Assembly: GCA_014075255.1 (NCBI GenBank)
Contig: CP046178.1
Span: 1,339,616-1,403,615, forward strand
Direction: 5' to 3'
DNA: 64,000 nt
From: Gammaproteobacteria bacterium
GTDB taxonomy: Bacteria > Pseudomonadota > Gammaproteobacteria > UBA4575
In this document: positions 18,202 through 27,137 of the stretch, piece after piece
Position numbering within the stretch: position 1 is the first letter of the stretch
Layout of the letters: each line of letters begins with the position of its first letter
Translations under genes and position numbers: made by a program
The notes under the pieces: model-generated
The model's database searches: none
What the model was told of the DNA's origin: nothing
What the model saw: only the letters and a program-made list of their open reading frames with translations

Positions 18202-19191
18202 TTAGAGTGATTGATTAGAACCCTTCTTGTAGTCCCTATACGCTGCTAGTAACATATCGATATCACCATCTTTTGGTACCCAATTAAGCTCTCGCTCGCC
18301 TTTACTAACATCTAGCACACATGTTTCGTCTGCAATTAAATACTGCTCCGGATCCATTATCGGAAAATTAATGCGATCAAATATTTCAAGAACAAACTTA
18401 ACAATAGGAGCAGGCGTCGGAATTAAGAACGACTTACTTCCAGCAGTTTTAATTAACGTCCCAAGTAGTTGATTAACAGTTGGTGGATTAAGTGAACCAA
18501 GATTATATTCCTCATTAGGAAATCCCGCTTCAACAGCACACAAACAAGCATCTGCACAGTCACTAACAGAAATAAATTGATAATAATTCTTGCCGTTACC
18601 AATAGTGGGGACAGGAAGATTCTTATCTATAAGTTTGAATAACTTTTCTAATATGCCTAAGCGACCAGGACCAATTATTAAGCGCGGTCTAAATATAGGA
18701 ATATTGAAACCTTTTGTGCGATATTTTTCACAAAGCAATTCAGTTTGATATTTAGCTTCCCCATAAGGGCCTAATGGTGCTCTTGGGTGCGACTCAAAAC
18801 GCGGATCTTCAAGGGTATGTCCATACACCATATCTGTTGTGTAATAAATAAGATTACGCAAGCCATGCTCTTGCATAAAATCAAAAACATTTTGAGTGCC
18901 TACATATAGCGCCTGCCAAAAGTATTCTTTTCGTTTTGCTCTTTTTATGATGGGCACTAATAATTCAGCTGCAAAGTGATAAACAACATCACCTTCCTCA
19001 ACCTTAATCTCTTGAAACGTTTCTTTATTGATAACATTCATCTTTAAGTACGTCACGAACTCGCTTTCGTAAATTCCGGACGACAAAGTTTGTTTTCTGT
19101 CACAGATAAGTACATTCTCATTCCGCGCACATAACTTTTTAGTCAACTCAGTCCCTAGAAATCCATCACCGCCAAATATTATATGTTTCAT
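18202..19191 (-). CDS. NAD-dependent epimerase/dehydratase (extended SDR)
   Basis: A 329-residue extended short-chain dehydrogenase with GGDGFLGTEL (an altered GxxGxxG cofactor motif near residue 8), HFAAE, TDMVYG and the catalytic YGEAK (Tyr-x-x-x-Lys near residue 144). Enzymes of this family epimerise or dehydrate nucleotide sugars, but the precise substrate is not evident. It lies inside the arabinose-donor block, 31 bases downstream of the EamA/SMR gene. It could make a different sugar nucleotide or modify the lipid-linked sugar. Confidence 0.85.
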   Translation of the reverse strand: MKHIIFGGDGFLGTELTKKLCARNENVLICDRKQTLSSGIYESEFVTYLKMNVINKETFQEIKVEEGDVVYHFAAELLVPIIKRAKRKEYFWQALYVGTQNVFDFMQEHGLRNLIYYTTDMVYGHTLEDPRFESHPRAPLGPYGEAKYQTELLCEKYRTKGFNIPIFRPRLIIGPGRLGILEKLFKLIDKNLPVPTIGNGKNYYQFISVSDCADACLCAVEAGFPNEEYNLGSLNPPTVNQLLGTLIKTAGSKSFLIPTPAPIVKFVLEIFDRINFPIMDPEQYLIADETCVLDVSKGERELNWVPKDGDIDMLLAAYRDYKKGSNQSL

Positions 19192-19222
19192 ATTACAAAC
19201 AATTCCTTATTAACTACAATTA

Positions 19223-19591
19223 CTAAGTGCGCGCAACCACAGCAACGCCCGCACAAATCAACAGCACACCGAGTATACGCCAGAAATTAACACCTTCTTG
19301 CAATACTAAATATCCCCACATTGTTACTAACACAAACGATAAACCTAAAAAAGGATAGGCATAACTTATCTCAACGCGCGAAAGAACCACCAGATGCGAT
19401 GCCATACTAATAACCATTACCAACAAACCAGTAATAACATACCAATTAAAAATAATATCAGTAGCTGATGATATAAATCCAGAAATTGATACTTCAAATT
19501 TATCGATCATCGTCATGCCTTTTTTTAGCAAGATTTGTGATGCGAAATTTGTCAGTACTGTAAAAAGTATCAGCGGTATAAAGCTGCTCAT
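19223..19591 (-). CDS. Small EamA/SMR-type transporter, candidate lipid-sugar flippase
   Basis: A 122-residue, four-helix protein of the small multidrug-resistance/EamA fold: an N-terminal helix with NFASQILLKKGM, SRVEISYAYPFLGLSFV in helix 3 and a final helix VLLICAGVAVVA. The size and pattern resemble ArnE/ArnF, which flip undecaprenyl-phosphate-aminoarabinose. It sits immediately after the DprE2-like gene, in the position expected of a flippase for polyprenyl-phosphoryl-arabinose. Assignment of that substrate is inference from context; drug export is the alternative. Confidence 0.7.
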   Translation of the reverse strand: MSSFIPLILFTVLTNFASQILLKKGMTMIDKFEVSISGFISSATDIIFNWYVITGLLVMVISMASHLVVLSRVEISYAYPFLGLSFVLVTMWGYLVLQEGVNFWRILGVLLICAGVAVVART

Positions 19592-19617
19592 GCGTAATAT
19601 AATCCTTAAATATATGA

Positions 19618-20367
19618 CTAAAGACTTAGTTTTTTGAAAATGCCTTCAGGAATACACCTGATAATAAACATTATATAACGCCAAAACCATGGGCTGTATA
19701 TTACATCTCGACCCTTCATAGAAGCCTTAAAGATATCATTGGCAACCTGCTCAGGCGTCGCCCAAAGAATGTTCTTATCAAATTCTTTTGTCATAGGTGT
19801 ATCGATAAAACCTGGCTTGATTGTAGTTACCGAACAGTCCGCTTTCTGCAATCGATTTCTCAATCCTTGCACAAACATACTTAATGCACCTTTACTTGCA
19901 CCATATATATAGTTTGATTGTCGACCACGATCACCTGCTACAGACGAAACAATTATTAAGCTCCGGTTAGTTTCTTTCTCAACCTTGTTTGCAACATAAG
20001 TCAATAACGAAGCTTTGCTTAGAAAATTTGTGTTTAGTGCATCGTAGGCTAGATCCCATGAACCTTCACAGGCTTTCTGATCAGGCAGTACTCCATAAAA
20101 AAAATAGTACTTACTTATACCGCCAAACTGTTCTGCTATATCCTGCATCAAATTAGGGTGTTGATCCACCAACGCCAAGTCCGTATTGATGCATTTAACA
20201 GGTTGAGTGGAGCGGGCGCGAAGATCTGCTGCAATACTTTCTAATCGTTCTTGATTTCTTGCAATAAGCAGCAAAGGATCTCCAGCCTGCGCATGTAGTT
20301 TTGCTAATACTTGCGCCACGGCCGATGTTGCACCAAAAATTAGAATTGCATCAGTATTATTTTGCAT
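19618..20367 (-). CDS. DprE2-like SDR: polyprenylphosphoryl-2-keto-ribose reductase
   Basis: A short-chain dehydrogenase of 249 residues using the ATG at 20367 (MQNNTDAILIFGATSAVA). A longer frame from 20505 would run into the upstream gene and adds a leader unlike the family. The NAD(P)-binding GATSAVAQVLA motif is at residues 12-22, and SSVAGDRGRQSNYIYGASK gives the catalytic Ser, Tyr and Lys. The GDRGR...YGASK stretch matches mycobacterial DprE2 as I recall it, and the length is nearly the same. It overlaps the DprE1-like gene by 11 bases. Predicted to reduce the 2-keto intermediate to the arabinose epimer with NADH or NADPH. Confidence 0.85.
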   Translation of the reverse strand: MQNNTDAILIFGATSAVAQVLAKLHAQAGDPLLLIARNQERLESIAADLRARSTQPVKCINTDLALVDQHPNLMQDIAEQFGGISKYYFFYGVLPDQKACEGSWDLAYDALNTNFLSKASLLTYVANKVEKETNRSLIIVSSVAGDRGRQSNYIYGASKGALSMFVQGLRNRLQKADCSVTTIKPGFIDTPMTKEFDKNILWATPEQVANDIFKASMKGRDVIYSPWFWRYIMFIIRCIPEGIFKKLSL

Positions 20368-21664
20368 CGTAAACACGTTTCCAAAAATTAGAAGTAAATC
20401 GCGGATCAATAAATGCTGCAAATTTGTCACACGCAGGATAGTAAGTTTTGAAAGCTTTACTGGACATCCTATTATCTTTAGCAGGATACACAGCGCCACC
20501 TGCACTCATCACAAGATCATCAAGCTCATCTAGCACCTGTAATGTATATTGGCCTCTGTTAGAAAAATCTAGCGCTAAACATATTCCTGGCTTGGGGAAT
20601 GACAACATTCCGGGAGATTTCATATCGCCAAACTCTTTCAACACTGCAAGAAATGAACCTAGGCCAGATAAAATAATTTTTCTCAGCATCTCTTCCAACA
20701 CTTTTGTGGCAGCCTTCGGTACTACAAATTGATATTGATAAAATCCATCTTTCCCATAAATTCTATTCCAGTTTTTTATACCATCTAGAGGATAAAAAAA
20801 GGAATCGTAATACTTAGTAGCATTTCGATTTGAGACTTTTTTTTGCTGACTATAGTAAACAGCATTAAAAACCCCTATTGAATACTTGTTAATTACCCAT
20901 GCTGGCAAGTTTAATGGCACAGCAAGGTGTCGTCTAACAGGCTTCTCCTCATGCCGTTTTACTTCATCAGAATGATTTGCGCGCATAAATGCACCACGTG
21001 CAAAATTTTCTCCCCCAGACACACAATCTAACCAAGCGACAGTGTATTGATATTTTTCATGTGATTGCTCAGACAGCTCATAAAATTCAGTTAGCCCTTT
21101 AAATGTAATTGTTTCGACCTCAAGGTAAGGAGACTTTATGGAAATCAGCTTTATTTCCACCCAACTTATAAATCCAGTAAGTCCCAAGCCTCCTATAGTG
21201 GCATTAAATAATTCTGCATTGCTACCTGGGCTACATGATAATCTAGCACCATTCGAACGTAGTAATTCAAAAGCCAGAATATGTCGACCCAAAGTACCAT
21301 CTCGATGATGGTTTTTGCCGTGCACATCATTTGCAACAGCACCCCCTACAGTGACGTATTTTGTCCCAGGTGTGACAGGTAAAAACCAACCATGCGGAAC
21401 AATTACCTCTAATATATCTTTAAATGTAATTCCTGCTTCACAACGTAGTACGCCATGCTCAGCATCAAAGGAGATAAACTTATTGAGAGAGCGTCCATCG
21501 ACTACCTGTCCCGCCGAGTTGAGGCATGAGTCGCCATAACTACGGCCATTTCCATACGGCAAAAGAGAGCCGTCATATGAGTCAAGTGCGAAATCTCTCC
21601 AACCTGGTCTAACCGCCTGTTGCTTAGTTTTCGGACAATAGCCCCAACTTCGATAGGTGCTCAT
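20357..21664 (-). CDS. DprE1-like FAD-dependent polyprenylphosphoryl-ribose 2-oxidase
   Basis: A 435-residue VAO-type flavoprotein. PYGNGRSYGDS (36-46) and TVGGAVANDVHGKNHH (105-120) form the FAD pocket; the HGKNHH block is a hallmark of DprE1. AKDNRM near the C-terminus supplies the lysine (K396) corresponding to mycobacterial Lys418. By my alignment the benzothiazinone-target cysteine (Cys387 in M. tuberculosis) is Ala364 here. The enzyme should oxidise the 2-hydroxyl of polyprenyl-phosphoryl-ribose. It overlaps the HAD-UbiA gene by four bases (ATGA) and DprE2 by 11, so the three are translationally coupled. Confidence 0.88.
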   Translation of the reverse strand: MSTYRSWGYCPKTKQQAVRPGWRDFALDSYDGSLLPYGNGRSYGDSCLNSAGQVVDGRSLNKFISFDAEHGVLRCEAGITFKDILEVIVPHGWFLPVTPGTKYVTVGGAVANDVHGKNHHRDGTLGRHILAFELLRSNGARLSCSPGSNAELFNATIGGLGLTGFISWVEIKLISIKSPYLEVETITFKGLTEFYELSEQSHEKYQYTVAWLDCVSGGENFARGAFMRANHSDEVKRHEEKPVRRHLAVPLNLPAWVINKYSIGVFNAVYYSQQKKVSNRNATKYYDSFFYPLDGIKNWNRIYGKDGFYQYQFVVPKAATKVLEEMLRKIILSGLGSFLAVLKEFGDMKSPGMLSFPKPGICLALDFSNRGQYTLQVLDELDDLVMSAGGAVYPAKDNRMSSKAFKTYYPACDKFAAFIDPRFTSNFWKRVYDAK

Positions 21665-23151
21665 GAAAATAGCTTTGGCAAGAACACTGCACCAATCACA
21701 ACTAAACCTGCAATAGCAGCAGTGAACATACTTACACGATCACGAATTGCAAAAAGTATAGGGTCTTCATGCATTTTACCACGCGCAGTTATCATCCATA
21801 CTCTACCTATCCAATACAACAACAAAGGACAAATTAGCCATAAAATTTGCGGGTACTGATACATTTGTTCAACTTTTTCACTATTTATATATAATGCAAC
21901 AACTAAAATTGAAAGAAGCCCTGAAGACACTCCGGTACTAGTCAGCATTGGAAGATCAACTACTTGATACCCTCGTCCAACTGGAAATAACCCCTGCTCT
22001 TGTTTTATATTTTCTAGCTCAGATACCCGCTTAGCCAAGGCGAGACTTAAAAAGAAAAACATTGAAAATGCAAGCAACCAAAATGACCACTCTGCATTTA
22101 TCACAACACTGCCACCGACTATTCTAAGCGTATAAAGTGAAGCCAAAACACAAACGTCTAATATTGCGACACGTTTAAATAAAAAAGAGTAAGACAATGT
22201 CGACAAAAAGTAAGCACACAATATCAACTGAAACAACATAGGTAACTGGGCGGCTATCATAAAGACAAGCAGCACTAGAGCAGTCATTATAAGCAATGCT
22301 TGCTTTACAGAAATTAGGCCTGATGCAAAGGCACGTAAGCGCTTAACTTTATTAGTTCGATCTGCTTCCAAATCTAACAAATCATTTACTATGTAAGTAA
22401 GTGATGCAAGCAAACTCATACTAACAAAGCCAAGTGCCACAATTAAGAATGATTGCAGATCGTTGTAACTATGTTCCAAAAGAAACGGAACAAATATAAG
22501 TAGGTTTTTAACCCATTGGTGTGCGCGAATGGCTTTTATAAAGCTACGGAAAGATATTTTCGGCAACAGGAATTCTTCATCTATAGTAAATTTATTGCGT
22601 GTTTTCTTTAGAAAACCACCTTCCTTAGCTACGACTAGTACTCGGCGCGCAGCTGGCCACACACTCCAGTCATCCCTATCATTGCCGATATAATCAAACC
22701 CTTTTTGACCAAATCGATTTACTAAAATTTTTAATTTATTAGACTTTGTTACATTAGTAATTGCATCTGATGCAATCACTTCATCAAAAATACCCAGATG
22801 CTCTGCCACACATTCAGCAAATTTAATATTACTTCCAGTAACGAGTAATAGATGGCGATTATCCTTCTTTATATACTCAACTATTTCTGTATTATATGGG
22901 AGCGATGCAGGTAATATGTTTATCTGCTTAGCAACCTCTGACTTGAAATAAGCTTTACCTTTTAATAACCAACCAATCGAAATAATTAAATAAAAAGGAT
23001 TACGCTTTACAAGTTGTATTATAGATTCTAATAACAGGTCTGTTTTGATCAATGTGCCATCTAAATCTACACATAACGGCACCTCTTTATCCACAATTAA
23101 TTGACTCCCCATATTCTCAAACCTTATTCCCACAGACCCTGATAGACACAA
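21661..23151 (-). CDS. HAD phosphatase-UbiA fusion: polyprenyl-phosphate phosphoribosyltransferase
   Basis: A two-domain protein of 496 residues. Residues 24-185 are a HAD phosphatase (CVDLDGT with D29 and D31; LVTGS; GNDRDD). Residues 205-496 are a UbiA-type prenyltransferase membrane domain with the metal-binding NDLLDLEADR (N256, D260, D264). UbiA members with this context transfer ribose-5-phosphate from PRPP to polyprenyl phosphate (mycobacterial Rv3806c). The fused HAD domain would remove the 5-phosphate, completing two steps in one polypeptide. It is first in the seven-gene minus block. An internal ATG at 23112 is an alternative start. Confidence 0.87.
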   Translation of the reverse strand: MCLSGSVGIRFENMGSQLIVDKEVPLCVDLDGTLIKTDLLLESIIQLVKRNPFYLIISIGWLLKGKAYFKSEVAKQINILPASLPYNTEIVEYIKKDNRHLLLVTGSNIKFAECVAEHLGIFDEVIASDAITNVTKSNKLKILVNRFGQKGFDYIGNDRDDWSVWPAARRVLVVAKEGGFLKKTRNKFTIDEEFLLPKISFRSFIKAIRAHQWVKNLLIFVPFLLEHSYNDLQSFLIVALGFVSMSLLASLTYIVNDLLDLEADRTNKVKRLRAFASGLISVKQALLIMTALVLLVFMIAAQLPMLFQLILCAYFLSTLSYSFLFKRVAILDVCVLASLYTLRIVGGSVVINAEWSFWLLAFSMFFFLSLALAKRVSELENIKQEQGLFPVGRGYQVVDLPMLTSTGVSSGLLSILVVALYINSEKVEQMYQYPQILWLICPLLLYWIGRVWMITARGKMHEDPILFAIRDRVSMFTAAIAGLVVIGAVFLPKLFS

Positions 23152-23337
23152 ATTTTTTACGAACGTATTGAAATTGCTAGCGATATCTTCTATACACCTA
23201 CTAAATGTACACTTTCCTATAACTCAATACAGTGAACCCTTTCAACATTCTCGATATGCTTATATAGATTACTAAATTTATTACATAACTCATTAAATAT
23301 ACACAGATAAATCAGCTAATTTAAGCTAATCTCAAGA

Positions 23338-23343
23338 TATAAT
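23338..23343 (+). promoter_or_regulatory. Possible -10 box for the decarboxylase operon
   Basis: A perfect TATAAT lies 34 bases before the ATG at 23378, in the 223-base divergent gap between the arabinose block and the plus-strand block. No good -35 or extended -10 accompanies it. Confidence 0.3.
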
Positions 23344-23377
23344 ATTTTAACTATACTGAGCCACCCCTAACAACTTG

Positions 23378-24604
23378 ATGACATACAACCCATTAGATTA
23401 TTTCGAAATTCGTGATGATTGTTTATGCATTGCGGATAAAACCTTAAACGATCACATTTGTTCAGGAATTACTTTACCTGCATACATTTATTCTAAAGAA
23501 ATAATAAGAAAAAAAATTCAACTATTAAGAGACACACTCCCTGCTGCTGTGAGAGTGCATTACTCGATCAAAGCTAATCCGAATCTAGATCTAATTTCAT
23601 TTATCAAAGATTACGTTGATGGTCTTGAAGTTTCATCACTAGCCGAAATGAAAATTGCACTTTCAACAGGCATTGCAAGCACAAACATCTGCCTTACAGG
23701 ACCAGGAAAAAGTTATGAAGAACTTGAGATTGCAGTTAAAAATAATATCTTAATCAGTGCAGAATCAAGCCTAGAATTATATAGACTTGATGAAATTGGC
23801 ATGGATAGAATGCTCAAACCCTCTGTGTTAATTCGCGTGAATCCAACATTCACACAGAAGCGTGCTGGAATGAAAATGGCAAGCGGTTCAAGCCAGTTTG
23901 GAATCGATGCTGAAAATATTCCAGATCTTTTTAAATGGTTAAATGATTCGTGCATTGATTTGCATGGTTTCCATGTGTACAGCGGATCACAAATTCTTGA
24001 TGCTAAAGCAATTATCTATTCCCAGAACAAAGCCATAGAACTCATAAATGAATTTTGTACTCTATGCAAGAATCCTATAAAAACCATAAATTTAGGAGGA
24101 GGCTTTGGCATTCCCTATTTTCCATACCACACTCCTCTAGACTTGGAACCAATAGCTAAGAATTTAGATAATTTAATTCCATCACTCAAAAATAATAATT
24201 TTATAAAACCGATATCGCCTATAATTGAATTAGGGCGCTTTATTGTCGGTGAGTCAGGAATTTATTTATGCAAAGTTGTTGATAAAAAAACCTCAAGAGG
24301 CAAAACTTTCTTAATCACAAATGGCGGCATGCATCATCATCTTGCAGCTTCAGGGAATTTAGGCCAGAAAAATAGAAAGAATTTTCCAGTTTGTATTGCG
24401 AATAAAATCAATTCACCCAGCAAGGAAACTGTAAACATAGTTGGAAAACTATGTACGCCCTTAGATATTCTTGCTGATGAAGTACATATCAGCATGTGCG
24501 AGGTAGGCGATTTATTTGCTATATTTCAATCTGGCGCATACGCGTTATCTGCAAGCCCTATTAATTTTCTAAGCCACCCAACACCAAAAGAGTATTTGCT
24601 TTAG
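23378..24604 (+). CDS. PLP-dependent decarboxylase, exosortase A system-associated
   Basis: A fold-type III decarboxylase (LysA-like) of about 408 residues. It has the PLP-lysine in RVHYSIKANPNLDL (residue ~65), NLGGGFGIPY for phosphate binding and GKLCTPLDIL with the catalytic Cys near the C-terminus. Members of this subfamily recur beside exosortase A genes (the XrtA-associated PLP decarboxylase family), but their substrate is not known. A TTG at 23375 directly precedes the ATG; ATG is preferred. It begins the plus-strand glycosyltransferase block. Confidence 0.88.
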   Translation: MTYNPLDYFEIRDDCLCIADKTLNDHICSGITLPAYIYSKEIIRKKIQLLRDTLPAAVRVHYSIKANPNLDLISFIKDYVDGLEVSSLAEMKIALSTGIASTNICLTGPGKSYEELEIAVKNNILISAESSLELYRLDEIGMDRMLKPSVLIRVNPTFTQKRAGMKMASGSSQFGIDAENIPDLFKWLNDSCIDLHGFHVYSGSQILDAKAIIYSQNKAIELINEFCTLCKNPIKTINLGGGFGIPYFPYHTPLDLEPIAKNLDNLIPSLKNNNFIKPISPIIELGRFIVGESGIYLCKVVDKKTSRGKTFLITNGGMHHHLAASGNLGQKNRKNFPVCIANKINSPSKETVNIVGKLCTPLDILADEVHISMCEVGDLFAIFQSGAYALSASPINFLSHPTPKEYLL

Positions 24605-24791
24605 AGCTAGCCCTTCCTAAGTGTAGCCACAATATCAAATAACTAGTTATTTATCATTTTATTGTAATAGTTCAATTATTTGGAACACTATAAATATACC
24701 AACTGTCATAAATGAAATTGATTATGAAATATCTTGAGTTTAGTATTTCTGCCACTTCTATATATTCTATTTCTAAAATAATCTTTCGTAA

Positions 24792-25889
24792 ATGAAAATA
24801 TCTCATTTAATTGTTAGCCTAAACCGTGGTGGGCAAGAACGTGTTGTTGTAGACCTTGCGGCCCAACAAGTAAAAAATGGATTGGACGTATGCATAATTT
24901 GCTTAAATGAAGAAGGTGCACTAGCCATGGAAGCTAGAGAGAAAGATATAACTATATATAACTGCAACAAGAAGTCGGCAATAGACGTTAAAGCGATAAT
25001 AAAACTTAGAAAAATTTTAAAAAGTAACAATATCAGTATTCTCCATACACACAATGCAGTTGCAAATTACTACGGAGTGGCCGCAAAACTAGGCAGCCAT
25101 ATAAAATGTCAAATCAACACGAGACACGGGAATGGAGCGACCCAAGGTAGAATGGTGGAGCGACTATTTAAGCTTAGTATGTTTTTCACTGAACTTTGTG
25201 TTTGTGTTTCTGAATCTGCAAAAAAAGCATTCTTAAATGCTAAGGTATTATCTGAATTCAACTCTACTGTTATCTATAATGGAATTCACGTTAACAATGA
25301 ACCGCCAGACAAAATCGAACAGCAGATAGCATTCAAAAAATTAGGTTTTAATAAAAATGTAAATGTTATTGGGAGCGTTGGTCGTTTATCGCCAGCAAAA
25401 GACTTTCCATTACTTGTTGAGTCCTTCGCAAAAATTGACAATAGCCTTAATACCATTTTAGTAATACTTGGGGAAGGTCCCGAGCGAAAAAATATAGAAC
25501 AAGCAATTTCCAATAACAGACTAGAGAATAAAGTATTTCTTCTAGGCGACAGATCTGACGCGCGAGAACTTATGTCTGGATTTGACATTTATGCTGTATC
25601 ATCTGCAACAGAAGGCTTTTCTATTGCAATTCTCGAGGCTTGCGCAGCCGCATTGCCTATCGTTGCTACAGACGTGGGCGGTAACCCAGAAATTGTAAAA
25701 GCAGGAATAAATGGCTTATTAGTACAGCACGGCAATTCAAGTGCACTAGCAAAACAACTAGAGCACTTTCTCCTTAATCCAGAGTTAGCTTTAAACATGG
25801 GCTTAAGCGGATTTGAGTGGGTAGCACAAACCTGTTCTGTAGCAATAATGGAAACAGCTTATATGAACGTATATCGACGCCACCTATAA
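24792..25889 (+). CDS. Glycosyltransferase family 4
   Basis: A 365-residue retaining GT-B glycosyltransferase. N-terminal HLIVSLNRGGQERVVVDLA is the usual acceptor-side start. VGRLSPAKDFPLLVESF and the donor-binding TEGFSIAILEA (E-x7-E) followed by LPIVATDVGGNPEI place it in GT4. There is no membrane helix; it should act at the cytoplasmic face of the inner membrane, adding one sugar to the lipid-linked repeat. The gap of 187 bases upstream could hold a separate promoter. Confidence 0.9.
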   Translation: MKISHLIVSLNRGGQERVVVDLAAQQVKNGLDVCIICLNEEGALAMEAREKDITIYNCNKKSAIDVKAIIKLRKILKSNNISILHTHNAVANYYGVAAKLGSHIKCQINTRHGNGATQGRMVERLFKLSMFFTELCVCVSESAKKAFLNAKVLSEFNSTVIYNGIHVNNEPPDKIEQQIAFKKLGFNKNVNVIGSVGRLSPAKDFPLLVESFAKIDNSLNTILVILGEGPERKNIEQAISNNRLENKVFLLGDRSDARELMSGFDIYAVSSATEGFSIAILEACAAALPIVATDVGGNPEIVKAGINGLLVQHGNSSALAKQLEHFLLNPELALNMGLSGFEWVAQTCSVAIMETAYMNVYRRHL

Positions 25890-25899
25890 AGACACTAGA

Positions 25900-27048
25900 A
25901 TGCGCGGCATCATCATAACTAATTTATACCCTAACCCTGAACAACCGAATCGAGCGACATTTAATTTCCAGCAATTCGAGCATTTAAGCAGTCATTGTGA
26001 ATTATTAGTGCTTGTTCCTATATTTCCTGCAGATCGGAAAATTAATCTTCTACAGTCAACATCAAAATTATCCAAAACAAATAAGGTGCATTATTTCAAA
26101 GTGCCTATGCTCCCAATAGTTGGCTCATTGCTAAATGCTAAAATATTGGCTATTTGGATACTGATTTTTAAAAAACCATTAATTAAAGCATTTTCACCGG
26201 ATTTTATCCTAGGCTCTTTCGCTTATCCTGATGGTGTAGCTGCAAGTATTGTTGCCCATAAGTTTGGAGTACCTTGCTTTATTAAGGTGCATGGTACCGA
26301 TATAAACGTAATGGCAAAAATAAAAAACACTAGGAAACAAATAATTAAAGCGCTAACAATTGTCAGTGGAGTAATATCTGTTAGTGAAGCACTGGCTAAA
26401 AATGTAGCCGAACTTGGATTTAGCAGAAGTAAACAAACTGTTATCTATAATGGAATTAATCACAAACTTTTTTCCCCAGCAGATCGTATAAATGCTCGAA
26501 CTAAATTAGGTCTTGAGCATGATGTCAAAATAATTCTATTTGTAGGCAATATTTTAGTTGCGAAAGGTGCTGTAGATCTGGCAAAAGCATTTATTAGTGG
26601 AGTAAATAATGCCTCACTCGTATACATAGGTCGTGGTATAGACGCAGAAAAAATAACTGCAATGAGTGGTGAGTTAAAACAAGACCAATCCATCAAACTA
26701 ATAGGAACTCAAAATCATGTCGCAATTGTAGATTGGCTGGCAGCAAGTGATGCGTTATCTCTTCCTAGCCACAATGAGGGAGTACCCAATGTGGTATTAG
26801 AAGCGATGGCTTGCGGTAGACCGGTAGTTGCAACACGGGTTGGTGGAATACCCGAAGTTTTACATAAGAATGCCGGTATCTTAGTAAAGAAAGGTGATAT
26901 CACTGCATTATCCGCTGCACTAAATCTAGCCCTTACAACCAATTGGGACCCCAACAAAATAGCATCACATAGCAAGCAATATGACTGGACGAAAAATGCA
27001 TTACTCACTTTTGAATATATTCGTGACCGACTTAACACCACAGACTAA
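25900..27048 (+). CDS. Glycosyltransferase family 4
   Basis: A 382-residue GT-B enzyme, ten bases after the previous glycosyltransferase. It has FVGNILVAKGAVDLAKAF, the E-x7-E motif in SHNEGVPNVVLEAMACG and RPVVATRVGGIPEV. A hydrophobic stretch at about residues 78-93 could help membrane association. The sugar donor cannot be told from sequence. Confidence 0.9.
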   Translation: MRGIIITNLYPNPEQPNRATFNFQQFEHLSSHCELLVLVPIFPADRKINLLQSTSKLSKTNKVHYFKVPMLPIVGSLLNAKILAIWILIFKKPLIKAFSPDFILGSFAYPDGVAASIVAHKFGVPCFIKVHGTDINVMAKIKNTRKQIIKALTIVSGVISVSEALAKNVAELGFSRSKQTVIYNGINHKLFSPADRINARTKLGLEHDVKIILFVGNILVAKGAVDLAKAFISGVNNASLVYIGRGIDAEKITAMSGELKQDQSIKLIGTQNHVAIVDWLAASDALSLPSHNEGVPNVVLEAMACGRPVVATRVGGIPEVLHKNAGILVKKGDITALSAALNLALTTNWDPNKIASHSKQYDWTKNALLTFEYIRDRLNTTD

Positions 27049-27137
27049 ACTTTAAGAATATTTTTAGCTATTATATTTATGATGAAATCGTGCACCAACC
27101 CAACATCTATTAAATCAAATTAATTCAAGGAAATTTA

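Noticed and set aside
20368-20505. Longer N-terminus for the DprE2-like protein
   Set aside because: It would overlap the DprE1-like gene by 149 bases and adds a leader unlike SDR enzymes; ATG at 20367 places the cofactor motif normally.
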